Shown piece by piece: positions 37,771-46,257 of a stretch of DNA of 64,000 nucleotides. The stretch's first letter is position 1. The number at the start of each line of letters is the position of its first letter. Both the position numbers and the translations under genes were made by a program. The notes beneath the pieces were generated by a model that was given only the letters and a program-made list of their open reading frames with translations, did no database searches and was not told the DNA's origin. Source of the DNA: Bacteroidota bacterium (GTDB taxonomy: Bacteria; Bacteroidota; Ignavibacteria; Ignavibacteriales; Melioribacteraceae); the NCBI GenBank assembly GCA_023447335.1, contig JAEXOD010000201.1:21103-85102 (forward strand). Reading direction: 5' to 3'.

Positions 37771-38642
37771 AAATCGACATTAAATCCGATTCCGAATTTA
37801 GCTATTCTTTTTGAAAAGTATTCACTAAAATAATGCATCCCCGTATGGTAAGACATATATAAGTTTACTCCTTTTGAATAAACTTCACCTAACTTTAGAC
37901 CCGCAATAAATGTACTATTACCCCTATAAATCGGTGTCCCTATTAAACTAAAATGATACGCCATATAAATACTAGTTGATTTATCTAATATGTTTCCTAC
38001 AAAATTATTTAAATACATTTCGGTTCCAAAATTAAAAGACCACCTTTTTAATATTTCCGGACGTACTAAAACTGAATAGCTGGGACTAATATAAATTCGA
38101 TAATCACCACTGTTAAATTTACTCTCTTTTGTAATTGTTGCTTCCATAAAATCTCTAGCATAAGGTACAGGTAAATAGTTGTTTTTCCAAGTTCCGTTAT
38201 TATTACTATAACTTCCGTCAACTAAATGAGCACTATTATGAATAATTCGAAATCTTAATTTATATTTTGATAATTCATCTACTGAGAATGATATTGTAGC
38301 ATTTCCTCCGAAAAACCCGTCAAGGGCATCTATTTGCAACCTCTTCCCTTCATAACTAGATGCTAATCCGTAAGCCATAAAATCTATTCCCAGACTTACC
38401 TTTGTATAGCGTATAAGATTATGATATGCAATAATATCGATGCTATTCCCAATGTCTACTTTTAAACTTCTGTCATCAGGAAAATATAAAACTCCGAGGC
38501 GTGGTTCGTAAACATTTGCAATTAATGGCTTAAAATGTAACCCAGTGGGTAAAAATTCAATATTTTCTTGTGCTGATACTTCTATTATCCCAAACAAAAG
38601 AAAAAACAATATAAATCTTTTAAACATACCTTGTTGAACCAA
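37767..38642 (-). CDS. DUF1207-like envelope protein, copy A
   Basis: 291 residues; signal peptide best read from Met6 (MFKRFILFFLLFGIIEVSAQ). Mature start FLPTGLHFKPLIANVYEPRL and central RFRIIHNSAHLVDGSY match the look of DUF1207 proteins, and the chain ends in barrel-like strands with a terminal aromatic (GFNVDF). It shares this plan with copy B, e.g. DIGNSIDII versus DIGNSLDVI. First gene of the nine-gene operon; divergent from bshC. Confidence 0.72.
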   Translation of the reverse strand: MVQQGMFKRFILFFLLFGIIEVSAQENIEFLPTGLHFKPLIANVYEPRLGVLYFPDDRSLKVDIGNSIDIIAYHNLIRYTKVSLGIDFMAYGLASSYEGKRLQIDALDGFFGGNATISFSVDELSKYKLRFRIIHNSAHLVDGSYSNNNGTWKNNYLPVPYARDFMEATITKESKFNSGDYRIYISPSYSVLVRPEILKRWSFNFGTEMYLNNFVGNILDKSTSIYMAYHFSLIGTPIYRGNSTFIAGLKLGEVYSKGVNLYMSYHTGMHYFSEYFSKRIAKFGIGFNVDF

Positions 38643-38720
38643 TTCTTTATTATTAAGAGTTTAAACATAAGGAATTTTTAAGTAAATTTGTGATATTAAA
38701 TAATATTATTAGGCAATAAA

Positions 38721-40343
38721 ATGTACATAGATTATAAAAAAATACCCCATCAAAACCAATTATTTATTGATTATTTGTACGATTTTAATAAGGTTAAGAG
38801 CTTTTACAATAAAGATTTTAGAAAAACTTACAATTATATTAAACATTTTGAAGAAGTGTGTGCCAAACAAAAACCATTTTCAAAGGAACTGTCCGAAATT
38901 ATCAAGACACAATATGGTGAACTAAACATATCAAAAACAACAGACAATAATATTAAATTGCTTGCAAAGAATAATACTATTGCTATTGTTACGGGTCAAC
39001 AATTAGGTTTATTCGGGGGTCCATTATATACATTCTATAAAATTATTACAGCAATAAAACTTGCTATTGAATTAAAAAACAAATTTTACGGATATAACTT
39101 TATTCCTGTTTTTTGGTTAGAAGGAGATGACCATGATTTTGAAGAAGTTAATAATTTTAACATAATTAATAAGGAAAATAACCTTGTTAATATAAAATAT
39201 GATGATAATTTTACCGGTAATTTCCGAAGCAATGTAGGAAATCATAAATTTAAACCGGAATTTAATCAAACTTTAGAACTTTTAGAGAACTCATTAAGAA
39301 AAACAGATTTTACAAGTCAACTTTATGACAATATTATTTCCTTTTACAGGGAGGGAAGAACATTTAAAGAAGCATTTAGAGATGTGATCTTTAATTTATT
39401 TGACGAGTTTGGGTTAATCATTTTTGATCCTCAAAATTCTAAAATTAAAAATATTCTTAAACCAATATTTTTTAAAGAACTAGATGATTATCGGAACCAT
39501 CTTTTAATCGCAATTGATACAAGTGCAAATCTCGAAGAAAATTACCATGCTCAAGTAAAAATAAAACCTATTAATATGTTTTTATCTGAAAATGATGGCA
39601 GATTTCTACTTGAGCCTGATGAAGATAACTTTAGATTAAAAAACAAAAGAAAAAAATATTCTAAAGCAGAATTAATTGATTTACTTAAAACACAACCTGA
39701 AAGATTTTCGCCTAATGTTCTTTTAAGACCTATATGCCAAGATTACTTATTACCTACTGGTTTTTATATTGCAGGTCCGGGAGAAATAAGCTATTTCGCA
39801 CAAGTTATTCCGTTTTATAAAGAGTTTAATATTGTTCAACCTTATATATATCCTCGGGCGTCAATTACTCTTCTAGAAAAAGGGACTAAAGATTTATTAG
39901 ACAAATACGGACTTTCTTTCGAAGAAGTTTTAGAAGACGAGAACAAATTAATTAAAAAGGTTTTGAATACTTCAACTCCCTTAAATATAGATGATTTATT
40001 TATGAATACAGAAAATAAAATAAAAGATGATTTTAAATTATTAGAAGAGAATTTGAAAAAAATTGATAGAAGTTTAGAAGATTTGACTATTAAAACAATT
40101 GAAAAAATATTGCAATCTACACAAGCATTAAAATCAAAAACGGAAAAAGTATTTCAATCTAAAAACGAGGTTACATTAAGACAATTGAGCAAGATTAAAA
40201 ATTTAATATACCCAAATAATAATTTACAAGAGAGAGAGTTAAACTATATTTATTTTGCCAATAAATATGGAATAAGTATATTAAAACATATTTATAACGA
40301 AATTTCAGTAGGCAAATTTGAACATCAAATTATTGAACTTTAA
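38721..40343 (+). CDS. bshC: Bacillithiol biosynthesis cysteine-adding enzyme BshC
   Basis: 540 residues, full family length. Signature stretches: IVTGQQLGLFGGPLYTFYK, FWLEGDDHDFEEVNN, LLRPICQDYLLPT and AGPGEISYFAQ, plus a long C-terminal coiled coil. BshC adds cysteine to glucosamine-malate, the last step of bacillithiol, a low-molecular-weight thiol. BshA and BshB are not in the window. The 3' end overlaps the converging ABC gene by 4 bases. Confidence 0.95.
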   Translation: MYIDYKKIPHQNQLFIDYLYDFNKVKSFYNKDFRKTYNYIKHFEEVCAKQKPFSKELSEIIKTQYGELNISKTTDNNIKLLAKNNTIAIVTGQQLGLFGGPLYTFYKIITAIKLAIELKNKFYGYNFIPVFWLEGDDHDFEEVNNFNIINKENNLVNIKYDDNFTGNFRSNVGNHKFKPEFNQTLELLENSLRKTDFTSQLYDNIISFYREGRTFKEAFRDVIFNLFDEFGLIIFDPQNSKIKNILKPIFFKELDDYRNHLLIAIDTSANLEENYHAQVKIKPINMFLSENDGRFLLEPDEDNFRLKNKRKKYSKAELIDLLKTQPERFSPNVLLRPICQDYLLPTGFYIAGPGEISYFAQVIPFYKEFNIVQPYIYPRASITLLEKGTKDLLDKYGLSFEEVLEDENKLIKKVLNTSTPLNIDDLFMNTENKIKDDFKLLEENLKKIDRSLEDLTIKTIEKILQSTQALKSKTEKVFQSKNEVTLRQLSKIKNLIYPNNNLQERELNYIYFANKYGISILKHIYNEISVGKFEHQIIEL

Positions 40344-41428
40344 TATAAGATAGCTTTTTCTGTTTCTCTATCAAAAAAATGTAATTTGTCGGTATTAAAA
40401 AATATTTTTATACTTTCTCCTGCTTTTATTTCCTTTTGAATATTTGTTCTAGATACAAATTGATTTCCGGAAACATTAAAGTATAAAAATATTTCATTGC
40501 CCATTGGCTCAACTACTTCACTTTCAAAAATAAACTGTCCTTCTTCTGAAATAGTAATATCTTCCGGTCTAATGCCCATATATATTGCTTTATCTATATA
40601 GGGTTTAATTTTTTCAGAGTACTTTTCGGGAATATCAATAATAAACTGATTAGATGTATCAACAAATTTAATTTGATCATTTTTTATTAATGTTCCTTCA
40701 ACAAAATTCATTGAAGGACTTCCGATAAAACCGGCAACAAATTTATTAACCGGATTATTGTAAAGATTTAATGGGGAATCCATCTGTTGAATAAAACCGT
40801 CCTTCATAATAACAATTCTATCACCCATTGTCATCGCCTCTACCTGATCGTGAGTAACATAAACCATAGTTGCGTTTAAGTTTCTATGCAGCTTTGATAT
40901 TTCCGTTCTCATCTGTACTCGCAATTTTGCATCAAGATTACTTAGGGGTTCATCAAATAAAAAAACCTTAGGCTTACGCACAATAGCTCTTCCAACTGCC
41001 ACGCGTTGCCTTTGCCCACCTGATAATGCTTTTGGCTTTCTATTTAAATAATCATATATACCCAAAATTTTAGCTGCATTATGCACTCTTTCTTGAATCT
41101 CTTTTTTATCAAATTTTCGTAATTTCAATCCAAATGCCATATTTTCGTATACAGTCATATGAGGGTACAAAGCATAATTTTGAAAAACCATTGCAATATC
41201 TCTATCCTTCGGCGATATATCATTTACTCTAACACCGTCAATAAACAAATCTCCTTCAGATATTTCTTCTAAGCCTGCAATCATCCTTAATGTGGTTGTT
41301 TTACCGCAACCTGAAGGTCCAACTAATACTACAAATTCTTTATCCTTAATTTCAATATTTACATTATGAACAGCCTTATTTCCGCCTTCATAAATTTTTG
41401 AAACATTAACCAGTTTTACTTCTGCCAT
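40340..41428 (-). CDS. ABC transporter ATPase, UgpC/MalK/MsmX type
   Basis: 362 residues. Walker A GPSGCGKTT, Q-loop FQNYALYPHMTVYEN, signature LSGGQRQRVAVGRA, Walker B VFLFDEPLSNLD, switch His in VTHDQVEAMT, then a C-terminal TOBE/MalK regulatory domain (IRPEDITISEEG). This group energises carbohydrate importers and is often shared by several. No permease or binding protein is nearby, so it may be a general ATPase. Last gene of the ymdB-aroA operon, 1 base after aroA. Confidence 0.9.
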   Translation of the reverse strand: MAEVKLVNVSKIYEGGNKAVHNVNIEIKDKEFVVLVGPSGCGKTTTLRMIAGLEEISEGDLFIDGVRVNDISPKDRDIAMVFQNYALYPHMTVYENMAFGLKLRKFDKKEIQERVHNAAKILGIYDYLNRKPKALSGGQRQRVAVGRAIVRKPKVFLFDEPLSNLDAKLRVQMRTEISKLHRNLNATMVYVTHDQVEAMTMGDRIVIMKDGFIQQMDSPLNLYNNPVNKFVAGFIGSPSMNFVEGTLIKNDQIKFVDTSNQFIIDIPEKYSEKIKPYIDKAIYMGIRPEDITISEEGQFIFESEVVEPMGNEIFLYFNVSGNQFVSRTNIQKEIKAGESIKIFFNTDKLHFFDRETEKAILY

Positions 41429-41429
41429 T

Positions 41430-42710
41430 TTATTCCTCTACTATCGCATTAATTTGATCAATAAAATTGGGATTTGAAATATTTACGCAATCAAAATCTT
41501 TTACTATACCACCCGAATTTAATAACATTGAAAGTATTCCGAATGTCATTGCAATACGATGATCCCCGTAACTATCATAATTTACTAATTTATCTAGAGC
41601 ATTCCCTTTTAGAATAAAACCATTTTTATATTCTTCTACTTCAATTCCTACATTTTTATAATTTTCAACTAATGCTTTTATTCTATCTGTTTCTTTAAAT
41701 CTGAGTTCTTCTGCATTATTTATAATAAAATCCCCCTCCGCAAAAACTCCTGCCAAGCTTAATATCGGAATTTCATCAATTATGTTGGGAATTATGGATT
41801 CATCAATTTTTATATTTTTTAATTTACTATTTTTTACTAAAATGTCACCTGACTTTTCATAATTTGTATTATACTCATTTAATATTTGGATATCACCACC
41901 CATTTCTTTTAATATTTTAATTATCCCCGCTCGAGTTTCATTTAAAAGTACATTTTTTATAACGATTTCGCAATCAGGAACTAATAAACCTAAAACTATA
42001 AAAAATGCAGCGGTTGAGATATCGGAAGGAACAATATATTCACCAGCCTTGGGATAATTATCATTAGAAACATGAATTATTTTTATTCCGTCTATAAACT
42101 CAGTTTTTAAACCAAGCATTTTTTCTGTGTGATCTCTAGTAATAAATGGTTCTCGAATTATGGTTTCTTTATCAAAATGTAATCCGGCTAAAATTAAGGC
42201 GCTTTTTACTTGAGCACTCGGAACATTTAATGTATAGTCAAACGGTCTAATACTTGTTGAAGGATAGATAGTTAACGGAAGTTTCCCATCTGAAGTTTTG
42301 ATATTGGCTCCAAACTTCGTTAAAGGGTCAACTACCCTTGTCATGGGTCTTTTAGAAAGTGATTCATCCCCCACAATAGTAGTTTCAAATTTCTGAACGC
42401 ATAATAATCCGGTAAGTAACCTTGAAGTTGTACCACTATTACCGGCATCAAGAGTTAAATTGCTATTATTAAATCCAAATATTCCTTTACCGTCAATAAT
42501 AATTTCTTTTTCCGAAACATCTATATTACATCCCAAATTCCTAAAACAATTAATAGTAGATTTTACATCTTCCCCGTTAGAGCAGTTTTTAATGATCGAT
42601 CTACCGAAAGCCATAGCTGCAAACATGACACTTCTGTGAGAAATTGATTTATCACCGGGTAAGTATAATAAACCCTTTAATTTTGAAATTTTATTAAATT
42701 TTTTTTCCAT
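41430..42710 (-). CDS. aroA: 3-phosphoshikimate 1-carboxyvinyltransferase (EPSP synthase)
   Basis: About 426 residues from the ATG at 42710, which forms TAATG with the trmH stop; an in-frame ATG at 42725 would add five residues. Motifs: LPGDKSISHRSVMFAAMA, LDAGNSGTTSRLLTG, VGDESLSKRPM, and the late LRFKETDRI and GDHRIAM. It joins PEP to shikimate-3-phosphate on the way to chorismate. It appears complete. Confidence 0.94.
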   Translation of the reverse strand: MEKKFNKISKLKGLLYLPGDKSISHRSVMFAAMAFGRSIIKNCSNGEDVKSTINCFRNLGCNIDVSEKEIIIDGKGIFGFNNSNLTLDAGNSGTTSRLLTGLLCVQKFETTIVGDESLSKRPMTRVVDPLTKFGANIKTSDGKLPLTIYPSTSIRPFDYTLNVPSAQVKSALILAGLHFDKETIIREPFITRDHTEKMLGLKTEFIDGIKIIHVSNDNYPKAGEYIVPSDISTAAFFIVLGLLVPDCEIVIKNVLLNETRAGIIKILKEMGGDIQILNEYNTNYEKSGDILVKNSKLKNIKIDESIIPNIIDEIPILSLAGVFAEGDFIINNAEELRFKETDRIKALVENYKNVGIEVEEYKNGFILKGNALDKLVNYDSYGDHRIAMTFGILSMLLNSGGIVKDFDCVNISNPNFIDQINAIVEE

Positions 42711-43300
42711 TAATATGAACACCATTTATCTATTAAATTTTCATACTCATCATTATTCAATGATTGCTTATCATATAATCCTGCAGCCAATCTTTGACGT
42801 AAAACTTCATACATAGTTACCGAAACTGCTACAGAAACATTTAAAGACTGCGCCATACCAAACATCGGTATATATATCAGTTCATCACAAAGATTTTCCG
42901 TTTCCTCCGAAATTCCCCGATGTTCATTTCCGAAAAGTACCGCAACTTTTTTTGTAAAATCAATATTATATATACTCGTGGCATTTTCAGAAACTTTGCT
43001 GCCTAAAATATAATATCCTTCTTTCTTAAGCTGCATAAAACATCTCTGAACAATGTTATGACGTTCAAATTCAACCCACTTACTTCCGGACCCCGATACT
43101 TTATTACTTAATCGTGGGAATTTTTCGATATGGTATAAAAGATTTATTTTCTTTACTCCGACAGAATCACAAGTGCGAAATATTGCACTAACATTATGTG
43201 GGTCATGAATATTTTCCAATACAACGGTTAAATCGTTTTGTCTATAACTCAGTACTTTTTTTATTTTATTTAATCTTTGTTCGCTCTTAAATTCTCTCAC
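42710..43300 (-). CDS. TrmH-family RNA 2'-O-methyltransferase
   Basis: 196 residues, SPOUT fold. LTVVLENIHDPHNVSAIFRTCDSVGV is typical of TrmH (Gm18 of tRNA) and its close relatives. The C-terminal knot has AVLFGNEHRGISEE, IPMFGMAQSLNVSVAVS. It uses S-adenosylmethionine. TrmH is the best fit by length, with a 23S rRNA RlmB-type role less likely as the L30e-like N-terminal domain is missing. It overlaps the HicB-like gene by 4 bases. Confidence 0.88.
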   Translation of the reverse strand: MREFKSEQRLNKIKKVLSYRQNDLTVVLENIHDPHNVSAIFRTCDSVGVKKINLLYHIEKFPRLSNKVSGSGSKWVEFERHNIVQRCFMQLKKEGYYILGSKVSENATSIYNIDFTKKVAVLFGNEHRGISEETENLCDELIYIPMFGMAQSLNVSVAVSVTMYEVLRQRLAAGLYDKQSLNNDEYENLIDKWCSY

Positions 43301-43530
43301 TTTAACTCTTTATCAAATATCACTTTATAGACGGTTCTATTATTTTCTCTTTTTGACAAATCAATTTTAATCTTCTTTTTATCTTCAAAAGCTAAATAAT
43401 AACATAACATATTAACTGCTTCATCTAAAGCATCGTCATGTTTATGAGCCCAGCAATCAATTCCGTTTATGCTGGGTATAGCTGCAGTAAATCCGTCATC
43501 TGTATTAGTAACAATCAAATCTAAAACCAC
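43297..43530 (-). CDS. Small HicB-like protein, no partner toxin
   Basis: 77 residues. The N-terminal half (DDGFTAAIPSINGIDCWAHKHDDALDEAVNML) resembles the partial RNase H-like HicB fold, but no HicA toxin and no DNA-binding domain are present. The tail reads RENNRTVYKVIF. It sits inside a housekeeping operon, overlapping deoC by 1 base and trmH by 4, so it is probably a fixed cellular gene rather than a mobile toxin-antitoxin part. Function unknown. Confidence 0.65.
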   Translation of the reverse strand: MVLDLIVTNTDDGFTAAIPSINGIDCWAHKHDDALDEAVNMLCYYLAFEDKKKIKIDLSKRENNRTVYKVIFDKELK

Positions 43531-44396
43531 TAATACCCTTTATCATTATTGGTTTCTTTATTAACTATTTTAACACTTGCACTTGCCCCGATTCTATCAG
43601 CACCCGATTCGATTAATAATGCGGCATCTTCATAAGTTCTAACTCCCCCAGAGGCTTTCACACCGACACTGCTTCCTACTACATACTTCATAAGTGCAAT
43701 ATCTGATGCCGTAGCTCCTCCTTTGCTAAATCCCGTTGAGGTTTTTACAAAATCTGCTTTAGCTTCTTTGCAAATTATACATGCTTTAATTTTTTCTTCG
43801 TCAGTTAATAATGCGGTTTCTAATATAACTTTACAAACCACATTGTGCTTTTTTGCTGTTAAAACAACTTTATTTACATCCTCAAATACTGCTTTGTAAT
43901 CCCCTTCTTTTAGTTTTCCGATATTAATAACCATATCAATTTCTTCGGCACCGTTTTGAATAGCTTGCTCGGCTTCAAATCGCTTAGTTTCTGTTGTATT
44001 AGCACCTAGAGGAAATCCGATTACCGTACAAACTTTAACGGGTGTATTTTTTAACATAGAATGACATAAACTAACATAGTAAGGATTTACACAAACCGAA
44101 GCAAATGTATATTTTTTGGCTTCTTCACATAATTTTTTTATGTCATTGGATGTGGTTTCAGGTTTCAATAAAGTATGGTCAATCATTCTTGCTAACCCTA
44201 TATCTGAAATCTCTGAACCGATACCTATACCGGCAGCTATTCTTTCTGCACCAGATTCAATTATTTTTTTAACTGCTTTAGGTTGTTCAATTACGTTTTT
44301 TTCCCATCCCTTACAGCTGTCATAACTACAGTAAAAATCGTGTAATGATTTCTCAATAAAAACTTGATTTACTATTTTATCAATCCGTGTATCCAT
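43530..44396 (-). CDS. deoC: Deoxyribose-phosphate aldolase
   Basis: 288 residues, TIM barrel. Motifs: [54 protein letters not shown] and the Schiff-base lysine in [14 protein letters not shown], then [14 protein letters not shown]. It splits 2-deoxyribose-5-phosphate into glyceraldehyde-3-phosphate and acetaldehyde. The N-terminus is about 60 residues longer than the E. coli type core. Confidence 0.94.
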   Translation of the reverse strand: MDTRIDKIVNQVFIEKSLHDFYCSYDSCKGWEKNVIEQPKAVKKIIESGAERIAAGIGIGSEISDIGLARMIDHTLLKPETTSNDIKKLCEEAKKYTFASVCVNPYYVSLCHSMLKNTPVKVCTVIGFPLGANTTETKRFEAEQAIQNGAEEIDMVINIGKLKEGDYKAVFEDVNKVVLTAKKHNVVCKVILETALLTDEEKIKACIICKEAKADFVKTSTGFSKGGATASDIALMKYVVGSSVGVKASGGVRTYEDAALLIESGADRIGASASVKIVNKETNNDKGY

Positions 44397-44400
44397 AAAA

Positions 44401-45288
44401 CTACTCTCTAATTTTATTTATTCTACAAAAAGCAGTATAAGTATTTTTCATTAACATTGCAATAGTCATTGGTCCTACACCTCCGGGAACCGGAGTAAAA
44501 TAAGAAGATTTATTTGCAACACTATCATATTCCACATCACCAACTATTTTATAACCCTTTTTTGCAGATATATCATCTACTCTATTAATCCCTACATCAA
44601 TAACCGCAACACCTTCTTTTACCATATCCCCTTTTATAAAATTAGGAGATCCAATCGCAGCAATTAAAATATCCGCCGTTTTTGTAAATATGCTTAAATC
44701 TTTTGCTGCAGAATGGCAAACGGTTACAATGCAATTTGCGCCTTCTTTTTTTTGCAACATCATGTTTGCAATTGGTTTTCCCACTATATTACTTCTTCCG
44801 ACTACAACGCAGTGTTTTCCTTTTGTTTCTATATTATACCGTTTAATCAACTCAAGAATGCCATACGGCGTACATGGAAAGAATGCTTCTTTCCCTATAA
44901 CTAAATTTCCCACATTAATCGGATGAAATCCGTCAACATCTTTTGAGGGATTTATTGCCTCAATAATTTTATCTTCGTTTATATGCTTTGGTAAAGGTAA
45001 TTGAACCAATATACCATGAATACTTTCATCATTATTATATTTTTCAACTAAATTTAATAATTCATCTTCTTTCATTGATGAATCATGTTTTTCTAAAATA
45101 GAATACATTCCTATTTGATCGCATGCCTTCCCCTTCATAGTTACATATGATAACGAAGCAGGATTATCACCAACTAAAATTGTTACTAAACCCGGTACTT
45201 TACCAATCTCGTTTTTTTTGTTTTTAACTTTTTCGGTAAGTTCAATTTTAATTTCTTCGGATACTTCCTTTCCGTCAATTATTATCAT
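44401..45288 (-). CDS. folD: Bifunctional methylenetetrahydrofolate dehydrogenase/cyclohydrolase
   Basis: 295 residues. [15 protein letters not shown] (substrate lysine region), [23 protein letters not shown], the NADP loop [18 protein letters not shown] and the C-terminal [15 protein letters not shown]. It interconverts 5,10-methylene- and 10-formyl-tetrahydrofolate. It overlaps ymdB by 14 bases and precedes deoC by 4 bases. Confidence 0.95.
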   Translation of the reverse strand: MIIIDGKEVSEEIKIELTEKVKNKKNEIGKVPGLVTILVGDNPASLSYVTMKGKACDQIGMYSILEKHDSSMKEDELLNLVEKYNNDESIHGILVQLPLPKHINEDKIIEAINPSKDVDGFHPINVGNLVIGKEAFFPCTPYGILELIKRYNIETKGKHCVVVGRSNIVGKPIANMMLQKKEGANCIVTVCHSAAKDLSIFTKTADILIAAIGSPNFIKGDMVKEGVAVIDVGINRVDDISAKKGYKIVGDVEYDSVANKSSYFTPVPGGVGPMTIAMLMKNTYTAFCRINKIRE

Positions 45289-46105
45289 TAGTTACCTCTT
45301 GTATAATATCGTATGTTTTATCAAATTCAGGATAAAAAATTCTTTCAATTTCTAAACATTTCCCTGTTGCCGTATCAATTGTTAGAGCTACTGCACTAAT
45401 ATGATTATTTTCCGTTCCTGAAATATATTTTTGTGGTGTTTGATAAATAAATCGGTTAATTGCTGCATCTATTTTCATACCTATTACAGAATCGTAAGGT
45501 CCAGTCATCCCTACATCGGTGATAAATCCGGTTCCTTTTGGAAAAATCCTTTCATCAGAAGTTTGAACATGTGTATGAGTTCCTAATACCGCAGAAACTG
45601 TACCGTCAACAAAATAAGTAAAAGCAATTTTTTCGGCTGTTGCTTCTGCATGAAAATCTACAATTATTATTTTTGTTTCCTGACTAATCTTCTTAATTGT
45701 ATTTTCACCTATTCTGAATGGGCAATCAATCATTGGCATAAAGGAACGACCTTGAAGATTTAAAACTCCTATTTTATAATTTCCTTCATCAATAATGTAA
45801 TAACCATTTCCGTAGGTCCCTTTAGGATAATTCATAGGGCGTAAACTTCTCGGTTCGCTTTTTAAATAATCTTGAGATTGAGGTTTATCCCAAGTGTGAT
45901 TTCCGCCTGTTATGGCTTTTACTCCAAGAGCAAAAAGTGCTTTTCCTTCACGAGGTGTGCACCCTTTTCCGTCAGAAATATTTTCCCCGTTAGCTATCAC
46001 AACATCTATGTTATATTTTTCTTTAATAGTAGGTAAAAATGTTTCAACTATTTTTAAACCGCTTGCACCTACAATATCGCCAATAAATAATATTTTTACT
46101 TTCAT
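45275..46105 (-). CDS. ymdB: YmdB-type metallophosphoesterase (TIGR00282 family)
   Basis: 276 residues. Two-metal phosphoesterase motifs: FIGDIVGASG, IANGENISDGKG, GGNHTWDKP, DFHAEATAEK and LGTHTHVQTSDERIF. Bacillus YmdB hydrolyses cyclic nucleotides and affects mRNA levels and biofilm formation; a similar role here is inference. First gene of the operon running to the UgpC-type ATPase; divergent from the hybrid kinase. Confidence 0.92.
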   Translation of the reverse strand: MKVKILFIGDIVGASGLKIVETFLPTIKEKYNIDVVIANGENISDGKGCTPREGKALFALGVKAITGGNHTWDKPQSQDYLKSEPRSLRPMNYPKGTYGNGYYIIDEGNYKIGVLNLQGRSFMPMIDCPFRIGENTIKKISQETKIIIVDFHAEATAEKIAFTYFVDGTVSAVLGTHTHVQTSDERIFPKGTGFITDVGMTGPYDSVIGMKIDAAINRFIYQTPQKYISGTENNHISAVALTIDTATGKCLEIERIFYPEFDKTYDIIQEVTNDNN

Positions 46106-46257
46106 TGTATTCCAAAAAATTAAATTTAAATATAGCCAAATTACATTAATTTATAAAGTTTATTATTCTTAATTATTTTAATTTAATAAGAATATTTTTT
46201 TAAGTCATTTTATTTTGATATATTATTAACTATATCTTAATTATTTAAATACCTAAT

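Noticed and set aside
30223..38642. Hopanoid side-chain cluster (hpnHIJKL) as a direct assignment
   Set aside because: No squalene-hopene cyclase is present, no B12-binding HpnJ-type domain is visible, and the deacetylase is NodB type rather than YdjC type. Only the toolkit is parallel.
31176..38642. RiPP (ribosomal peptide) cluster because of the SPASM radical SAM enzymes
   Set aside because: No small precursor peptide, RRE domain or peptide exporter is visible; the neighbours are glycan and lipid enzymes.
43297..43530. Type II toxin-antitoxin locus
   Set aside because: There is no HicA-like toxin beside it, and the gene is wedged between overlapping housekeeping genes.
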